DNA of 64,000 nt. Source: Bradyrhizobium zhengyangense. GTDB lineage: Bacteria > Pseudomonadota > Alphaproteobacteria > Rhizobiales > Xanthobacteraceae. A program made the translations under genes and the position numbers. The stretch covers positions 496,001-560,000 of the forward strand of contig NZ_JAKLUA010000002.1 of NCBI RefSeq assembly GCF_022012435.1. The letters run 5' to 3'. Of this stretch, positions 24,591 through 33,816 are shown in pieces. Each line of letters starts with the position of its first letter. Positions within the stretch are counted from its first letter, which is position 1. The notes under the pieces are model-generated. The model did not search any database and was not told where the DNA came from. It saw only the letters and a list, made by a program, of their open reading frames with translations.

Positions 24591-24621
24591 TTGACTTTTG
24601 CGTGGGTGAGTGCTTACTCAC
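24591..24621 (+). promoter_or_regulatory. Promoter and palindromic operator of the TetR-RND operon
   Basis: TTGACT (24591-24596), a 17-base spacer and TTACTC (24614-24619) form a sigma70-like promoter. The inverted repeat GTGAGT-GCTT-ACTCAC (24606-24621) overlaps the -10 element, the usual position for a TetR-family operator. Autorepression of the regulator and the efflux genes behind it is inferred. Confidence 0.68.
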
Positions 24622-24625
24622 TAGC

Positions 24626-25327
24626 ATGAGCTCATTGCGTATGACGAGCGACCTGAGGCGTCAATTGATCCTCGGAGCCGCAAAACGCTGCTTTGCCCGA
24701 CACGGCTATACCGGCACCACGACCAAGAGCGTGGCGGCCGCCGCTGCCATTTCCGAGGCACTGCTGTTCAAGCATTTCCCTTCCAAGGCGGCGCTGTATG
24801 CCGAAATCCTCAGCGATGAGTGCGAGGCAGACCCGGCGCTGATGGAACTGCTCGAGCGGGAGCCGTCGACGGCCACCCTGGTCGAGTTGATCCGCAGCAT
24901 GGTCCAGCATTTCCTGGAGACCGCCGACGGCCCCGACCAGGAAGAGGCCCAGCGTCTGCGACTGATGGTCACCAGTCATCTGGATGACGGCGAGTTTGCC
25001 CGTTTGCTATATGCCAAGATCGAGACGCTGATCGGCGCGGTCTTCGTCGCCTCGCTCGAACGCGCCGTCGCTGCCGGGGATGCGCGGGCCTGCGGCAGCG
25101 AACCGCTCAACCTGTTCTGGTTTGCGCACCACACGGTGATGACCGCTGCGCTGACCAGGCTGCCCTCGGTGCACTGTCTCGCCTATGGCGGGGCGAACGA
25201 TCTGGAGCGGCAGCTCTGTGAGTTTCTCCTGAGAGGCATCGGACTTAACGACGCCGCAATTGCTTCGCATCTGGGCCACGAATTGGCCCCGGGTGCGGAC
25301 AAGACGGCGATTGCAGAGAGTGCATGA
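24626..25327 (+). CDS. TetR/AcrR family regulator of the RND efflux operon
   Basis: A 233-residue repressor. The helix-turn-helix region is about residues 8-55 (QLILGAAKRCFARHGYTGTT, SEALLFKHFPSKAALYAEIL). The start is ATG 24626, or ATG 24641 five codons later; the operator overlaps the leader. The gene stops one base before the adaptor gene (TGACATG), so regulator and pump are one operon, with an operator palindrome directly in front. It probably senses a pump substrate. Confidence 0.88.
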   Translation: MSSLRMTSDLRRQLILGAAKRCFARHGYTGTTTKSVAAAAAISEALLFKHFPSKAALYAEILSDECEADPALMELLEREPSTATLVELIRSMVQHFLETADGPDQEEAQRLRLMVTSHLDDGEFARLLYAKIETLIGAVFVASLERAVAAGDARACGSEPLNLFWFAHHTVMTAALTRLPSVHCLAYGGANDLERQLCEFLLRGIGLNDAAIASHLGHELAPGADKTAIAESA

Positions 25328-25328
25328 C

Positions 25329-26522
25329 ATGAACATCGTAGCCGAACACAAGATTTCGGGCGAACCGATCGACAGCAAGGCCCCCAAGCGTCCGGTTCGG
25401 CCGGTGCTCTGGTTCATCATCATCGGCACGCTTCTGGGCGTGCTCGTCGGTGGTTTCGTCTGGTTCAATTATTTCCGTGGCCAGATGATCAAGCAGTTCT
25501 TTGCCAACAACAAGCCGCCGCCGACCCTGGTGAGCGCGGCCGAAGCGAAGTCCGAGGTGGTGCCGAACCTGCTGACCGCAGTCGGCGGCCTCGCTGCCGT
25601 GCACCAGGTCGACGTCACCTCCGACGTCAATGGACGCGTCATCGAGATCAAGTTTGAGCCGGGCATGCACGTCGAGGCCGGCATGCCGCTGGTGCAGCTG
25701 TTCGACGGGCCGGAGCAGGGCGATCTTGCCAACTACAAGGCGCAGGCGACCGGCGCGCAACTCGCGCTCGACCGCGCCAAGCAATTGGCGGCGCGCCAGT
25801 TCGGTCCGCAGTCGACCGTCGATGCCGCGCAGGCGACCTATGACCAGGCCATGGCCGGCATTAGCAAGACGGAAGCGCTGATCTCGCAGAAGCTGGTGCG
25901 CGCGCCGTTCTCCGGCGATCTTGGTGTCCGCAAGGTCGAGGTCGGACAATACCTCACCGCCGGTACGGCGATCGTGTCGCTGACCGACCTGTCGGAGCTC
26001 TGGGCCAACTTCACGGTGACGGAAAAGGACTCGGGCAACCTCAAGGTTGGCCAGTCGGTACGGCTGAAGGTCGACGCCTATCCGGGCCGCACCTTCGACG
26101 GCAAGATCACCACGATCGAGCCTCAGATTGCTGCCGACACCCGCAATATTCGCGTGCAGGCAGCGGTTGCCAACCCGGAGAAGATCCTGAAGCCCGGCAT
26201 GTTCGTGACCACCACGGTGGTGCTGCCGGACAAGCCGGCCGTGATCACCGTTCCGGAAACGGCGGTCGACTACACCCTGTACGGCGACTCCGTGTTCATG
26301 ATCACAGAGAAGAAGGAAGACGACGGCAAGACGACGCTGAGCGCGGTGCGCACGTTCGTGCAGACCGGCAATCGGGTCAACGGCCGCGTCGAGATCATCA
26401 AGGGCGTGAAGGCGGGCGACAAGGTCGTCGCCGTCGGCCAGCTCAAGCTGCAGTCGGGCGCCGCTGTCGCAATTTCGACCGACCCCGCTCCGTCGGTCCC
26501 GGCGCAGCCGCCGCGCTACTGA
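25329..26522 (+). CDS. RND efflux periplasmic adaptor subunit (HlyD/MexA family)
   Basis: A 397-residue membrane-fusion protein. One N-terminal anchor helix (VLWFIIIGTLLGVLVGGFVW) is followed by the lipoyl half-motif (VTSDVNGRVIEIKFEPGMHV), an alpha-helical hairpin, the second lipoyl half (RAPFSGDLGVRKVEVGQYL) and beta-barrel segments. It would bridge the RND pump to an outer-membrane channel; no TolC-type gene follows. It starts one base after the TetR stop. Confidence 0.92.
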   Translation: MNIVAEHKISGEPIDSKAPKRPVRPVLWFIIIGTLLGVLVGGFVWFNYFRGQMIKQFFANNKPPPTLVSAAEAKSEVVPNLLTAVGGLAAVHQVDVTSDVNGRVIEIKFEPGMHVEAGMPLVQLFDGPEQGDLANYKAQATGAQLALDRAKQLAARQFGPQSTVDAAQATYDQAMAGISKTEALISQKLVRAPFSGDLGVRKVEVGQYLTAGTAIVSLTDLSELWANFTVTEKDSGNLKVGQSVRLKVDAYPGRTFDGKITTIEPQIAADTRNIRVQAAVANPEKILKPGMFVTTTVVLPDKPAVITVPETAVDYTLYGDSVFMITEKKEDDGKTTLSAVRTFVQTGNRVNGRVEIIKGVKAGDKVVAVGQLKLQSGAAVAISTDPAPSVPAQPPRY

Positions 26523-26537
26523 CAATAAATACATCGC

Positions 26538-26560
26538 GTGATCCGGCCTGGCCGGATCAC
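26538..26560. promoter_or_regulatory. Intercistronic hairpin between adaptor and pump genes
   Basis: A perfect 11-bp inverted repeat (GTGATCCGGCC/GGCCGGATCAC) with a single-base centre, followed by GTTTCTT, 34 bases before the pump ATG. It may partly terminate transcription or stabilise the upstream mRNA, giving more adaptor than pump (inference). Confidence 0.55.
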
Positions 26561-26594
26561 GTTTCTTGAGACAAGCGAAATCGAGATCGCCGCG

Positions 26595-29500
26595 ATGGCC
26601 TTTACTGATATTTTCATCAAGCGCCCGGTTCTGTCGGTCGTCGTCAGCTTGCTGATCCTGCTGATCGGGCTGCGCGCGGCGATGGTGCTGCCGATCCGGC
26701 AGTACCCGAAGCTGTCGAATACGGTCATCAACATCACGACCGTCTATCCCGGCGCGTCCGCGGATTTGATCCAGGGCTTCATCACGACGCCGATCGAGCA
26801 GGCGGTCGCCTCGGCCGAGGGCGTCGACTATATGACCTCGTCCTCGGTGCTCGGCACCTCGACGATCCAAGTCTACATCAAGCTGAACTTCGATCCGAAC
26901 CAGGCGCTCACCGAGGTGCTGGCCAAGACGAACTCGGTCAAATATCTGATTCCGAAGGAATCGAACGACCCGATCGTCACCAAGACCACGGGCCAGACCA
27001 CGGCCGTGATGTATCTCGGCTTCTCCTCGGAGGAACTGTCGGGCTCGGCGATATCGGATTATCTGACGCGCGTGGTGCAGCCGGTGCTGTCCACCGTCGA
27101 CGGCGTCGCCTCCGCCGACATTCTTGGCGGACAGACCTTTGCGATGCGGATCTGGCTCGATCCCGTGAAGATGGCCGGCCGCAGCGTGTCGCCGTCCGAT
27201 GTTGCGGCCGCGATTCAGGCCAACAACTTCCAGTCCGCCGCGGGCCAGACCAAGGGCTATCTGGTCGTTTCCAACATCTCGACCAACACCAGTCTGACCG
27301 ACGTCAACCAGTTCAGGAAGATGATCGTCAAGGCCAAGGATGGTGGCTTCGTCCGCATGGAGGACATAGCCACGGTCGAGCTTGCCGCGCAGAGCACCGA
27401 TGCGAGTGTCGCCTTCAACGGCGAGCACGCGATCTTCATTGGCGTGAACGCGACGCCGCAGGGCAATCCGCTGACGCTGGTCAAGGGCGTCCGGGCGCTG
27501 TTCCCCGAGCTCGAGCGCAACCTGCCGCCATCGATGAAGATGAAGGTCGCCTACGACTCGACCAAGTTCATCCAATCCTCGATCGACGAGGTGAAGAAGA
27601 CGCTGGGCGAAGCCGTGATCATCGTGATCGTGGTGATCTTCCTGTTCCTGGCCTCGCTGCGATCGGTCATCATTCCTGTTGTCACCATCCCGTTGTCGAT
27701 GATCGGTGTCTGTACCCTGATGCTGGCGCTCGGGTTCACCTTCAATCTGCTGACCTTGCTCGCGATGGTGCTCGCGATCGGCCTCGTGGTCGACGACGCC
27801 ATCGTGGTGGTGGAGAACATCCATCGACATCTCGAGGAGGGAAAGACACCGGTACAGTCGGCGCTAGAAGGCGCGCGCGAGATCGTCGGTCCCGTCGTGT
27901 CGATGACCATTACCCTTGCCGCGGTGTATGCCCCGATCGGCTTCCTCGGCGGTCTCACCGGGTCGCTGTTCCGGGAATTCGCCTTCACGCTCGCCGGCTC
28001 GGTGATCGTATCGGGCGTGATCGCGCTGACCTTGTCGCCGATGATGTGCTCAGTGCTGCTCAAGAACACCGAAGAAGGCCGCTTCGCCAAGCTGGTCAAC
28101 AAGGTGTTTGGTGCAGTGACGCGCTGGTATGGCCGCAGGCTCGACCGGTCGCTCGATTACAAGGCGATTACCGGCCTGTTCGCGATCACGATCCTCGGGC
28201 TCGTCGGCTTCCTCTATATGCACACCTCGAAGGAGCTGGCACCTGAGGAGGACCAGGGCATCGTCTTCGCGGTGACCAAGGCGCCGAAATACGCCAACAT
28301 CGACTACGTCGATTTCTACGGCGACAAGCTCGACAAGAAGTTTCAAAGCTTCCCCGAGACCGATCTGCGTTTCGTGCTGAACGGCATCAACGGCCCGCAG
28401 GGCGGTATTGCCGGCATGCTGCTCAAGCCGTGGGAGGAGCGCAAGCGCTCGTCGATCGCGCTGAAGCCGCTGGTTCAGGCCGAGCTCTCCAAGATCGAGG
28501 GCGTGCAGGCGTTCGCCTTCAACCTGCCGCCGCTGCCGGGTGGTCCGGGCGGTCTGCCGGTGCAGATGGTCATCAATTCCACCGCGGGCTACCAGACCGT
28601 CTTTGAGCAGATGGAGAAGCTGAAGGACGCTGCGCGCAAGAGCGGCATGTTCATCGTTTCCGACAGCGACCTCGCCTTTAACCAGCCGAGCGTGACGGTC
28701 ACGATCGACCGCAGCAAGGCGCAGGATCTCGGCGTCAACATGCAGAACCTCGGTAGTACGCTCGCGGTTCTGCTCGGCGGCAACTACATCAACCGCTTCA
28801 ATCTCGAGGGCCGGTCCTACCAGGTGATCCCGCAGGTGCCGCGCAGCGACCGTCTCTCGCCGGAATCGCTTGGTGGCTTCTACGTGACGACCAACACCGG
28901 CCAGCAGCTCCCGCTGTCGACCGTAGTGTCGATCAAGACCAAGACCGATCCGAACTCGCTGACGCACTACAATCAGCTCAACTCGGCGACGTTCTCGGCC
29001 GTGCCGATGCCCGGCGTGACCGTCGGCGCCGCAGTGGACTTCCTCGAGGGTGAGGCCAAGAAGCTGCCGCAGGGCTTCAGCCACGACTATCTCGCGGATT
29101 CAAGGCAGTATGTGCAGGAGGGCAACCAGCTCGCGATCACCTTCGGTTTCGCGCTGATCATCATCTTCCTGGTGCTGGCGGCCCAGTTCGAGAGCTTGCG
29201 CGATCCACTGGTGATCATGATTTCGGTGCCGATGGCGATCGTCGGTGCCTTGATCCCGCTGTTCTTCGGCGTGGCGACCATGAACATCTACACTCAGGTC
29301 GGTCTGCTCACCCTGGTCGGCCTGATCACCAAGCACGGCATCCTGATGGTGGAGTTCGCCAACGAGCTCCAGGTGAATGAACGGCTTGACCGCCGCTCGG
29401 CCATCGAAATGTCGGCCCGCATCCGCTTGCGGCCGATCTTGATGACGACGGCTGCGATGGTGACCGGTCTGATCCCGCTGCTGACTGCGACCGGCGCTGG

Positions 29501-29690
29501 CGCCGCCAGCCGCTTCTCGATCGGCCTCGTGGTCGTCGCCGGTATGTCGATCGGGACGCTGTTCACCCTGTTCGTACTGCCGGCCGTCTATGTCGTGCTG
29601 GCGACCGACCATCGCGCGGCCGCCGATTCCGAGCGGAACAAGCAGGTCAACGAGCTCGACCTCAATGCCAAGGCGCTGCGGCCGACCTGA
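26595..29690 (+). CDS. RND efflux pump permease (AcrB/MexB family)
   Basis: A 1031-residue inner-membrane pump. It has an N-terminal transmembrane helix (FIKRPVLSVVVSLLILLIG), porter domains, the central TM block with the proton-relay Asp pair in LAIGLVVDDAIVVVENI, and a second half repeating the pattern (LVGLITKHGILMVEFANE). The start at 26595 (MAFTDIFIKRP) matches the family; an upstream GTG at 26538 lies inside the hairpin. It would expel drugs or hydrophobic compounds. Transcription ends at the terminator at 29712. Confidence 0.95.
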   Translation: MAFTDIFIKRPVLSVVVSLLILLIGLRAAMVLPIRQYPKLSNTVINITTVYPGASADLIQGFITTPIEQAVASAEGVDYMTSSSVLGTSTIQVYIKLNFDPNQALTEVLAKTNSVKYLIPKESNDPIVTKTTGQTTAVMYLGFSSEELSGSAISDYLTRVVQPVLSTVDGVASADILGGQTFAMRIWLDPVKMAGRSVSPSDVAAAIQANNFQSAAGQTKGYLVVSNISTNTSLTDVNQFRKMIVKAKDGGFVRMEDIATVELAAQSTDASVAFNGEHAIFIGVNATPQGNPLTLVKGVRALFPELERNLPPSMKMKVAYDSTKFIQSSIDEVKKTLGEAVIIVIVVIFLFLASLRSVIIPVVTIPLSMIGVCTLMLALGFTFNLLTLLAMVLAIGLVVDDAIVVVENIHRHLEEGKTPVQSALEGAREIVGPVVSMTITLAAVYAPIGFLGGLTGSLFREFAFTLAGSVIVSGVIALTLSPMMCSVLLKNTEEGRFAKLVNKVFGAVTRWYGRRLDRSLDYKAITGLFAITILGLVGFLYMHTSKELAPEEDQGIVFAVTKAPKYANIDYVDFYGDKLDKKFQSFPETDLRFVLNGINGPQGGIAGMLLKPWEERKRSSIALKPLVQAELSKIEGVQAFAFNLPPLPGGPGGLPVQMVINSTAGYQTVFEQMEKLKDAARKSGMFIVSDSDLAFNQPSVTVTIDRSKAQDLGVNMQNLGSTLAVLLGGNYINRFNLEGRSYQVIPQVPRSDRLSPESLGGFYVTTNTGQQLPLSTVVSIKTKTDPNSLTHYNQLNSATFSAVPMPGVTVGAAVDFLEGEAKKLPQGFSHDYLADSRQYVQEGNQLAITFGFALIIIFLVLAAQFESLRDPLVIMISVPMAIVGALIPLFFGVATMNIYTQVGLLTLVGLITKHGILMVEFANELQVNERLDRRSAIEMSARIRLRPILMTTAAMVTGLIPLLTATGAGAASRFSIGLVVVAGMSIGTLFTLFVLPAVYVVLATDHRAAADSERNKQVNELDLNAKALRPT

Positions 29691-29711
29691 CCGACGCTCC
29701 ATGAACGTGCG

Positions 29712-29747
29712 AAGCGGCAACAGCCATCGCTGTTGCCGCTTTTTTTT
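29712..29747 (+). terminator. Rho-independent terminator of the RND operon
   Basis: A perfect stem AGCGGCAACAGC/GCTGTTGCCGCT with loop CATC, directly followed by a run of eight T. It lies 20 bases after the pump stop codon. Confidence 0.93.
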
Positions 29748-29813
29748 GTCGTGCAGAATCTCATAATATGATGGCTGGAGCGCCACGAATGTGCGCTTGA
29801 GGCGAGGCGTCGG

Positions 29814-30797
29814 ATGAAGAGGCGTGAATTTCTGGCGGTGCTTGGCGGGGCGGCATTGGCTCGGCCGGGCATGGCGTCGGCCGATACGCCGGGCCGCATC
29901 TATCGCATCGGCACCGTGACGCCGATCGTGCCTGTTACGGCGGAGAGCCCCGGCGGCAAGATCCTGGTCAAGGTGCTTGAAGAGCGGGGGTTCAAGCTTG
30001 GCCAGAACCTGACCTTTGAGGCGCGGGGTGCGCTGGGCGACGTCGCGATGCTGCCGTCTTTGATGTCGGAACTGAAGGCCAAGAATGTCGACGTCATCGT
30101 CATCATTGGCTACCCGACCGCGATGGCCGCCAAAGCGGCCGGCCTCGCCACCGTTGCGGCCAGCGGTGTCGGCGATCCCGTCGAAACCAGGCTGATCGAG
30201 AGCCTGGCGCATCCGGGTGGCAAGATCACCGGGATTTCGGATGTCGCGGCGACGCTCAGCGCCAAGCGGCTGTCGCTGCTCAAGGAGCTGTCGCCAAAGC
30301 TGACCAAGGTTGCGATGCTCTGGAATAAGGACGATCTTGGCATGACCATGCGCTATCAGGCGTCCGCAAAGGCAGCCCAGGCGCTTGGACTGACCGTACA
30401 GGCGCTCGGCGTGCGCGAGCCGGACGATTTCGACGAAGCCTTCTCGGTGATGAACAACGATTTGCCTGACGGCATCCTGATGGTGGCGGATGCGCTGACC
30501 ATTCTCAACCGGGAGCGCGTGTTCGAGTTTGCTGCCGTCCGGAAACTGCCGGCGATCTACGAATTCGACCAGTTCGCCCGCGACGGCGGTCTGATGTCCT
30601 ATGGCGCGGATTCCTCGGAATCCTTCGAGCGGGCGGCGGCCCTGGTCGCCCGCATTTTCAACGGGGCCAACCCCGGCGATCTGCCATTCGAGCTGCCGAC
30701 CCGCTATCCCCTGGTGATCAATCTGAAGACGGCCAAGTCGACCGGGCTTGAAATTCCCCCGACCTTGCTTGCACTTGCCGACGAGGTCATCGAGTAA
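29814..30797 (+). CDS. ABC-type substrate-binding protein (ABC_sub_bind family), no permease partner
   Basis: A 327-residue protein of the ABC_sub_bind (TrpX-like) family. The N-terminus MKRREFLAVLGGAALARPG carries a twin-Arg-like RRxFL motif and hydrophobic stretch, suggesting export, possibly by Tat. Two alpha/beta lobes follow (IGTVTPIVPV; VDVIVIIGYPTAMAAKAAG). No permease or ATPase gene lies beside it. It ends 53 bases before a histidine kinase with a periplasmic domain, so it may present a ligand to that kinase (inference). Confidence 0.85.
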   Translation: MKRREFLAVLGGAALARPGMASADTPGRIYRIGTVTPIVPVTAESPGGKILVKVLEERGFKLGQNLTFEARGALGDVAMLPSLMSELKAKNVDVIVIIGYPTAMAAKAAGLATVAASGVGDPVETRLIESLAHPGGKITGISDVAATLSAKRLSLLKELSPKLTKVAMLWNKDDLGMTMRYQASAKAAQALGLTVQALGVREPDDFDEAFSVMNNDLPDGILMVADALTILNRERVFEFAAVRKLPAIYEFDQFARDGGLMSYGADSSESFERAAALVARIFNGANPGDLPFELPTRYPLVINLKTAKSTGLEIPPTLLALADEVIE

Positions 30798-30850
30798 TCT
30801 TGCCGTTGTGGCAAGAGACAAGGTGCGGCCTTCTTGCTAGGCTCGGGGCA

Positions 30851-33430
30851 ATGAGCATTTCGGTCCATCCCGACACCCCGCAAACCAGGACTCTGCCGAG
30901 CGCGGCCGGGAACGGGATCGCATCCGCCGAGGCGGGTCGGGGGATCAGGACCCGGCTGTTCACCAAATATGTCGTGCTGTTCGTGGCCGTGGTCGCGGTC
31001 GCCCTGCTGGCCAATGGCCTGTTCGAGGTCTTCTTCTACTACAGGGAGCACAAGGCCGCTCTGATCCGGGTCCAGCACGAGCAGGCCGAGGCGGCCGCCG
31101 CCAAGATCAGCCAGTTCGTCAAGGAGATCGAGAGCCAGCTCGGCTGGACCACGCAGCTGCCCTGGTCTGCGGGTTCGGTCGAGCCGCGCCGGTTCGACGC
31201 GCTGCGCCTGCTGCGCCAGGTGCCTGCGATCACCGAGCTCGCCCAGGTGGATTCGACCGGCAAGGAGCGCCTGCGCGTCTCACGGCTGGCGATGGACGCG
31301 ATCGACAGCGGCATCGATCTGTCTGGTGATCCAAAGTTCACGGAAGCCGTGGCGCACAAGGTCTATTACGGACCGGTCTATTTTCGCCGCGAGTCCGAGC
31401 CCTACATGACGCTGGCACTGGCCGGGGCACGGAAGGATGCCGGGGTCAGCATCGCGGAAGTGAACCTGAAGCTGATCTGGGATGTCGTCTCCCAGATCAA
31501 GGTCGGCCAGCATGGGCACGCCTACGTGGTCGGCCCCGAAGGGCGGCTGATCGCGCATCCCGACATCAGCTTGGTGCTGCGCAACACTGACATGTCCGGC
31601 CTTGCACAGGTACGCGCAGCGCAGGCCGGCGGCGGCGCCATGCCCGATGCGCTTCAGGAGGCGGTCAACATCCAGGGTCAGAAGGTTCTGACCGCCTCGG
31701 CCCCGATCGAGCCGCTGCATTGGACCATGTTCGTCGAGCTGCCCGTCGAGGAGGCCTATGCCTCGCTCTACGCCTCGTTGCAGCGGCTCGCGTTCGTGCT
31801 GCTCGCCGCATCGATTTTTGCGGTGCTCGCGGGAATTTTCCTGGCGCGCCGCATGGTCGGCCCGATCCAGGCACTGCGCAGCGGCGCCGAGCGGATCGGC
31901 GGCGGCGATTTTTCTCAGCGCATCTCGATCAAGACTGGCGACGAGCTGGAGGGGCTGGCGGACCAGTTCAATGACATGGGCTCGCGCTTGCAGGAATCCT
32001 ATGCCGACCTCGAGAACAAGGTCGAGCGGCGGACCGCCGAATTGCGCGAAGCGCTACAGCAGCAGACCGCAACCGCCGATGTGCTGAAGGTGATCAGCCG
32101 CTCGACATTTGATCTGCAGACCGTGCTCGACACGCTGGTGGGATCGGCTGCCCGCTTGTGCGATGCCGACGAAGGAACGATCTTCAGACCCCGCGATGGC
32201 GTCTTTTATCTGTCAGCAAGCTGCGGCCTCGATGCGGAGCAGGAGAACAAGCTTCGGACATTTGCTTCCGTGCCGGAGCGCGGAAGCGTCGTGGGACGCA
32301 CATTGCTCGATCGCAAGACAGTCCATATTCCCGATGTGCAGGCCGATCCGGAGTATGCACCTTCGTCTGCGCGAAGACGCGCCAACGTGCGTACGATGCT
32401 AGGTGTTCCACTGCTGCGGGAGGGGGCGCCCATCGGCGTCTTCGTCTTGACGCGGCATGTCGTGCGTCCCTTCAGCGAAAAACAGATCGAGCTCGCAACG
32501 ACCTTTGCAGACCAGGCCTTGATCGCGATTGAGAATCTACGCTTGTTCGACGAAGTCCAGGAGCGCACCAGAGAGCTATCACGATCCCTCGACGACCTGC
32601 GCGCCGCTCAAGGCCGCCTGATCCAGACCGAAAAGCTTGCTTCGCTCGGCCAGCTCACGGCGGGCATCGCCCACGAGATCAAGAACCCGCTCAACTTCGT
32701 CAATAATTTCTCCTCGGTATCGACCGAGCTGATCGACGAGCTCAAGGAGGTTCTGCACACGGCTTCTCTCGACGACAAGACCAAGGAAGAGGTCGACGAG
32801 CTGACAAGTATGCTCAAGGGCAATCTCGAGAAGGTCGTGCAGCACGGCAAGCGCGCCGATTCCATCGTCAGGAACATGCTGCTGCATTCCCGCGAAGGCT
32901 CCGGCGAGCATCGCCCCGCCGACATCAACGCGATCGTGGAGGAGAGCCTCAATCTGGCCTATCACGGCGCGCGCGCCGAGAAGCCCAACTTCAACGTCAC
33001 GCTCAAGCGCGATCTCGACCCCGCAGCCGGCATGGTCGATGTCTACCCGCAGGAAATCACCCGCGTCTTCCTCAACCTGATCTCGAACGGGTTCTATGCG
33101 GCGGCCAAGCACAAGGAGAGCGCTGCTGACAGCTTCGAGCCGACCCTGAGCGCAGCGACGAAGGATCTCGGCAACAGGGTCGAGATCCGGATCCGCGACA
33201 ACGGCACGGGTATTCCGCAGGAGGTGAAGGAGAAGATGTTCAATCCCTTCTTCACCACCAAGCCGGCAGGCGAGGGAACGGGGCTTGGCCTGTCCATGAG
33301 CCACGACATCGTCGTGAAACAGCATGGAGGCACGATCGACGTGAACACCACACCCGGTGTCTTCACCGAATTCATCATCACCTTGCCGCGCGCAATGGCG
33401 GCAGGCGGCACTTCCGGAGGCAAGACGTGA
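30851..33430 (+). CDS. Sensor histidine kinase (dCACHE-HAMP-GAF-HisKA-HATPase)
   Basis: An 859-residue membrane kinase. Its parts are TM1 (VVLFVAVVAVALLANGLF), a periplasmic CACHE-like region to about 310, TM2 (FVLLAASIFAVLAGIFLA), HAMP, a coiled linker, GAF (about 420-565), HisKA with phospho-acceptor H608 in AGIAHEIKNPLN, and HATPase_c with N box NLISNGFYAA, DNGTGIP and GTGLGLS. The ATG at 30851 follows CGGGG. The receiver gene at 33427 overlaps its stop. It should pass phosphate to the two downstream receivers. Confidence 0.92.
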   Translation: MSISVHPDTPQTRTLPSAAGNGIASAEAGRGIRTRLFTKYVVLFVAVVAVALLANGLFEVFFYYREHKAALIRVQHEQAEAAAAKISQFVKEIESQLGWTTQLPWSAGSVEPRRFDALRLLRQVPAITELAQVDSTGKERLRVSRLAMDAIDSGIDLSGDPKFTEAVAHKVYYGPVYFRRESEPYMTLALAGARKDAGVSIAEVNLKLIWDVVSQIKVGQHGHAYVVGPEGRLIAHPDISLVLRNTDMSGLAQVRAAQAGGGAMPDALQEAVNIQGQKVLTASAPIEPLHWTMFVELPVEEAYASLYASLQRLAFVLLAASIFAVLAGIFLARRMVGPIQALRSGAERIGGGDFSQRISIKTGDELEGLADQFNDMGSRLQESYADLENKVERRTAELREALQQQTATADVLKVISRSTFDLQTVLDTLVGSAARLCDADEGTIFRPRDGVFYLSASCGLDAEQENKLRTFASVPERGSVVGRTLLDRKTVHIPDVQADPEYAPSSARRRANVRTMLGVPLLREGAPIGVFVLTRHVVRPFSEKQIELATTFADQALIAIENLRLFDEVQERTRELSRSLDDLRAAQGRLIQTEKLASLGQLTAGIAHEIKNPLNFVNNFSSVSTELIDELKEVLHTASLDDKTKEEVDELTSMLKGNLEKVVQHGKRADSIVRNMLLHSREGSGEHRPADINAIVEESLNLAYHGARAEKPNFNVTLKRDLDPAAGMVDVYPQEITRVFLNLISNGFYAAAKHKESAADSFEPTLSAATKDLGNRVEIRIRDNGTGIPQEVKEKMFNPFFTTKPAGEGTGLGLSMSHDIVVKQHGGTIDVNTTPGVFTEFIITLPRAMAAGGTSGGKT

Positions 33431-33816
33431 ACGTTTACATCCTGGTCGTCGATGACGAGCCCGATGTCGAGGCGCTGTTCCGGCAGCAATTCCGGCGCGA
33501 CCTGCGCGCCGGCCGTTTCCAGATGGAATTCGCACCCTCTGCGCCCGATGCGCTGAAGCGTGCCGCCGAGGTGCGCGACCCCTCGTTGATCCTGATCTTG
33601 TCTGATATCAACATGCCCGGCATGAGCGGGCTCGATATGCTGCCCAGGGTGCGCGCGGAGCATCCGCATGTTCCTGTGATCATGATCACGGCCTACGGCG
33701 ATGCCGAGACGTATCGCAAGGCGATCGAGCGCGGCGCCACCGGGCTCCTCACCAAGCCGATCGATTTCGCGCTGCTGCGCCAGCAGATCGACACGAGGCT
33801 CGAGCAGGCGGCATGA
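33427..33816 (+). CDS. Stand-alone response regulator receiver
   Basis: A 129-residue CheY-like receiver with acidic pair DDEPD near the start, phospho-acceptor D60 in LILSDINMPGMSG, the switch Thr in IMITAYGD and Lys in LTKPID. No output domain. The GTG start overlaps the kinase stop (GTGA), and its stop overlaps the next start. It may be a phosphate shuttle or sink between the kinase and the cyclase-coupled receiver. Confidence 0.92.
   Translation: MNVYILVVDDEPDVEALFRQQFRRDLRAGRFQMEFAPSAPDALKRAAEVRDPSLILILSDINMPGMSGLDMLPRVRAEHPHVPVIMITAYGDAETYRKAIERGATGLLTKPIDFALLRQQIDTRLEQAA

Noticed and set aside
25245..27830. An 861-residue open frame on the minus strand opposite the RND operon
   Set aside because: Its composition (Arg, His, Asp, Gly rich, no domain) is that of the antisense of high-GC coding DNA; the plus strand has clear TetR, adaptor and RND genes.
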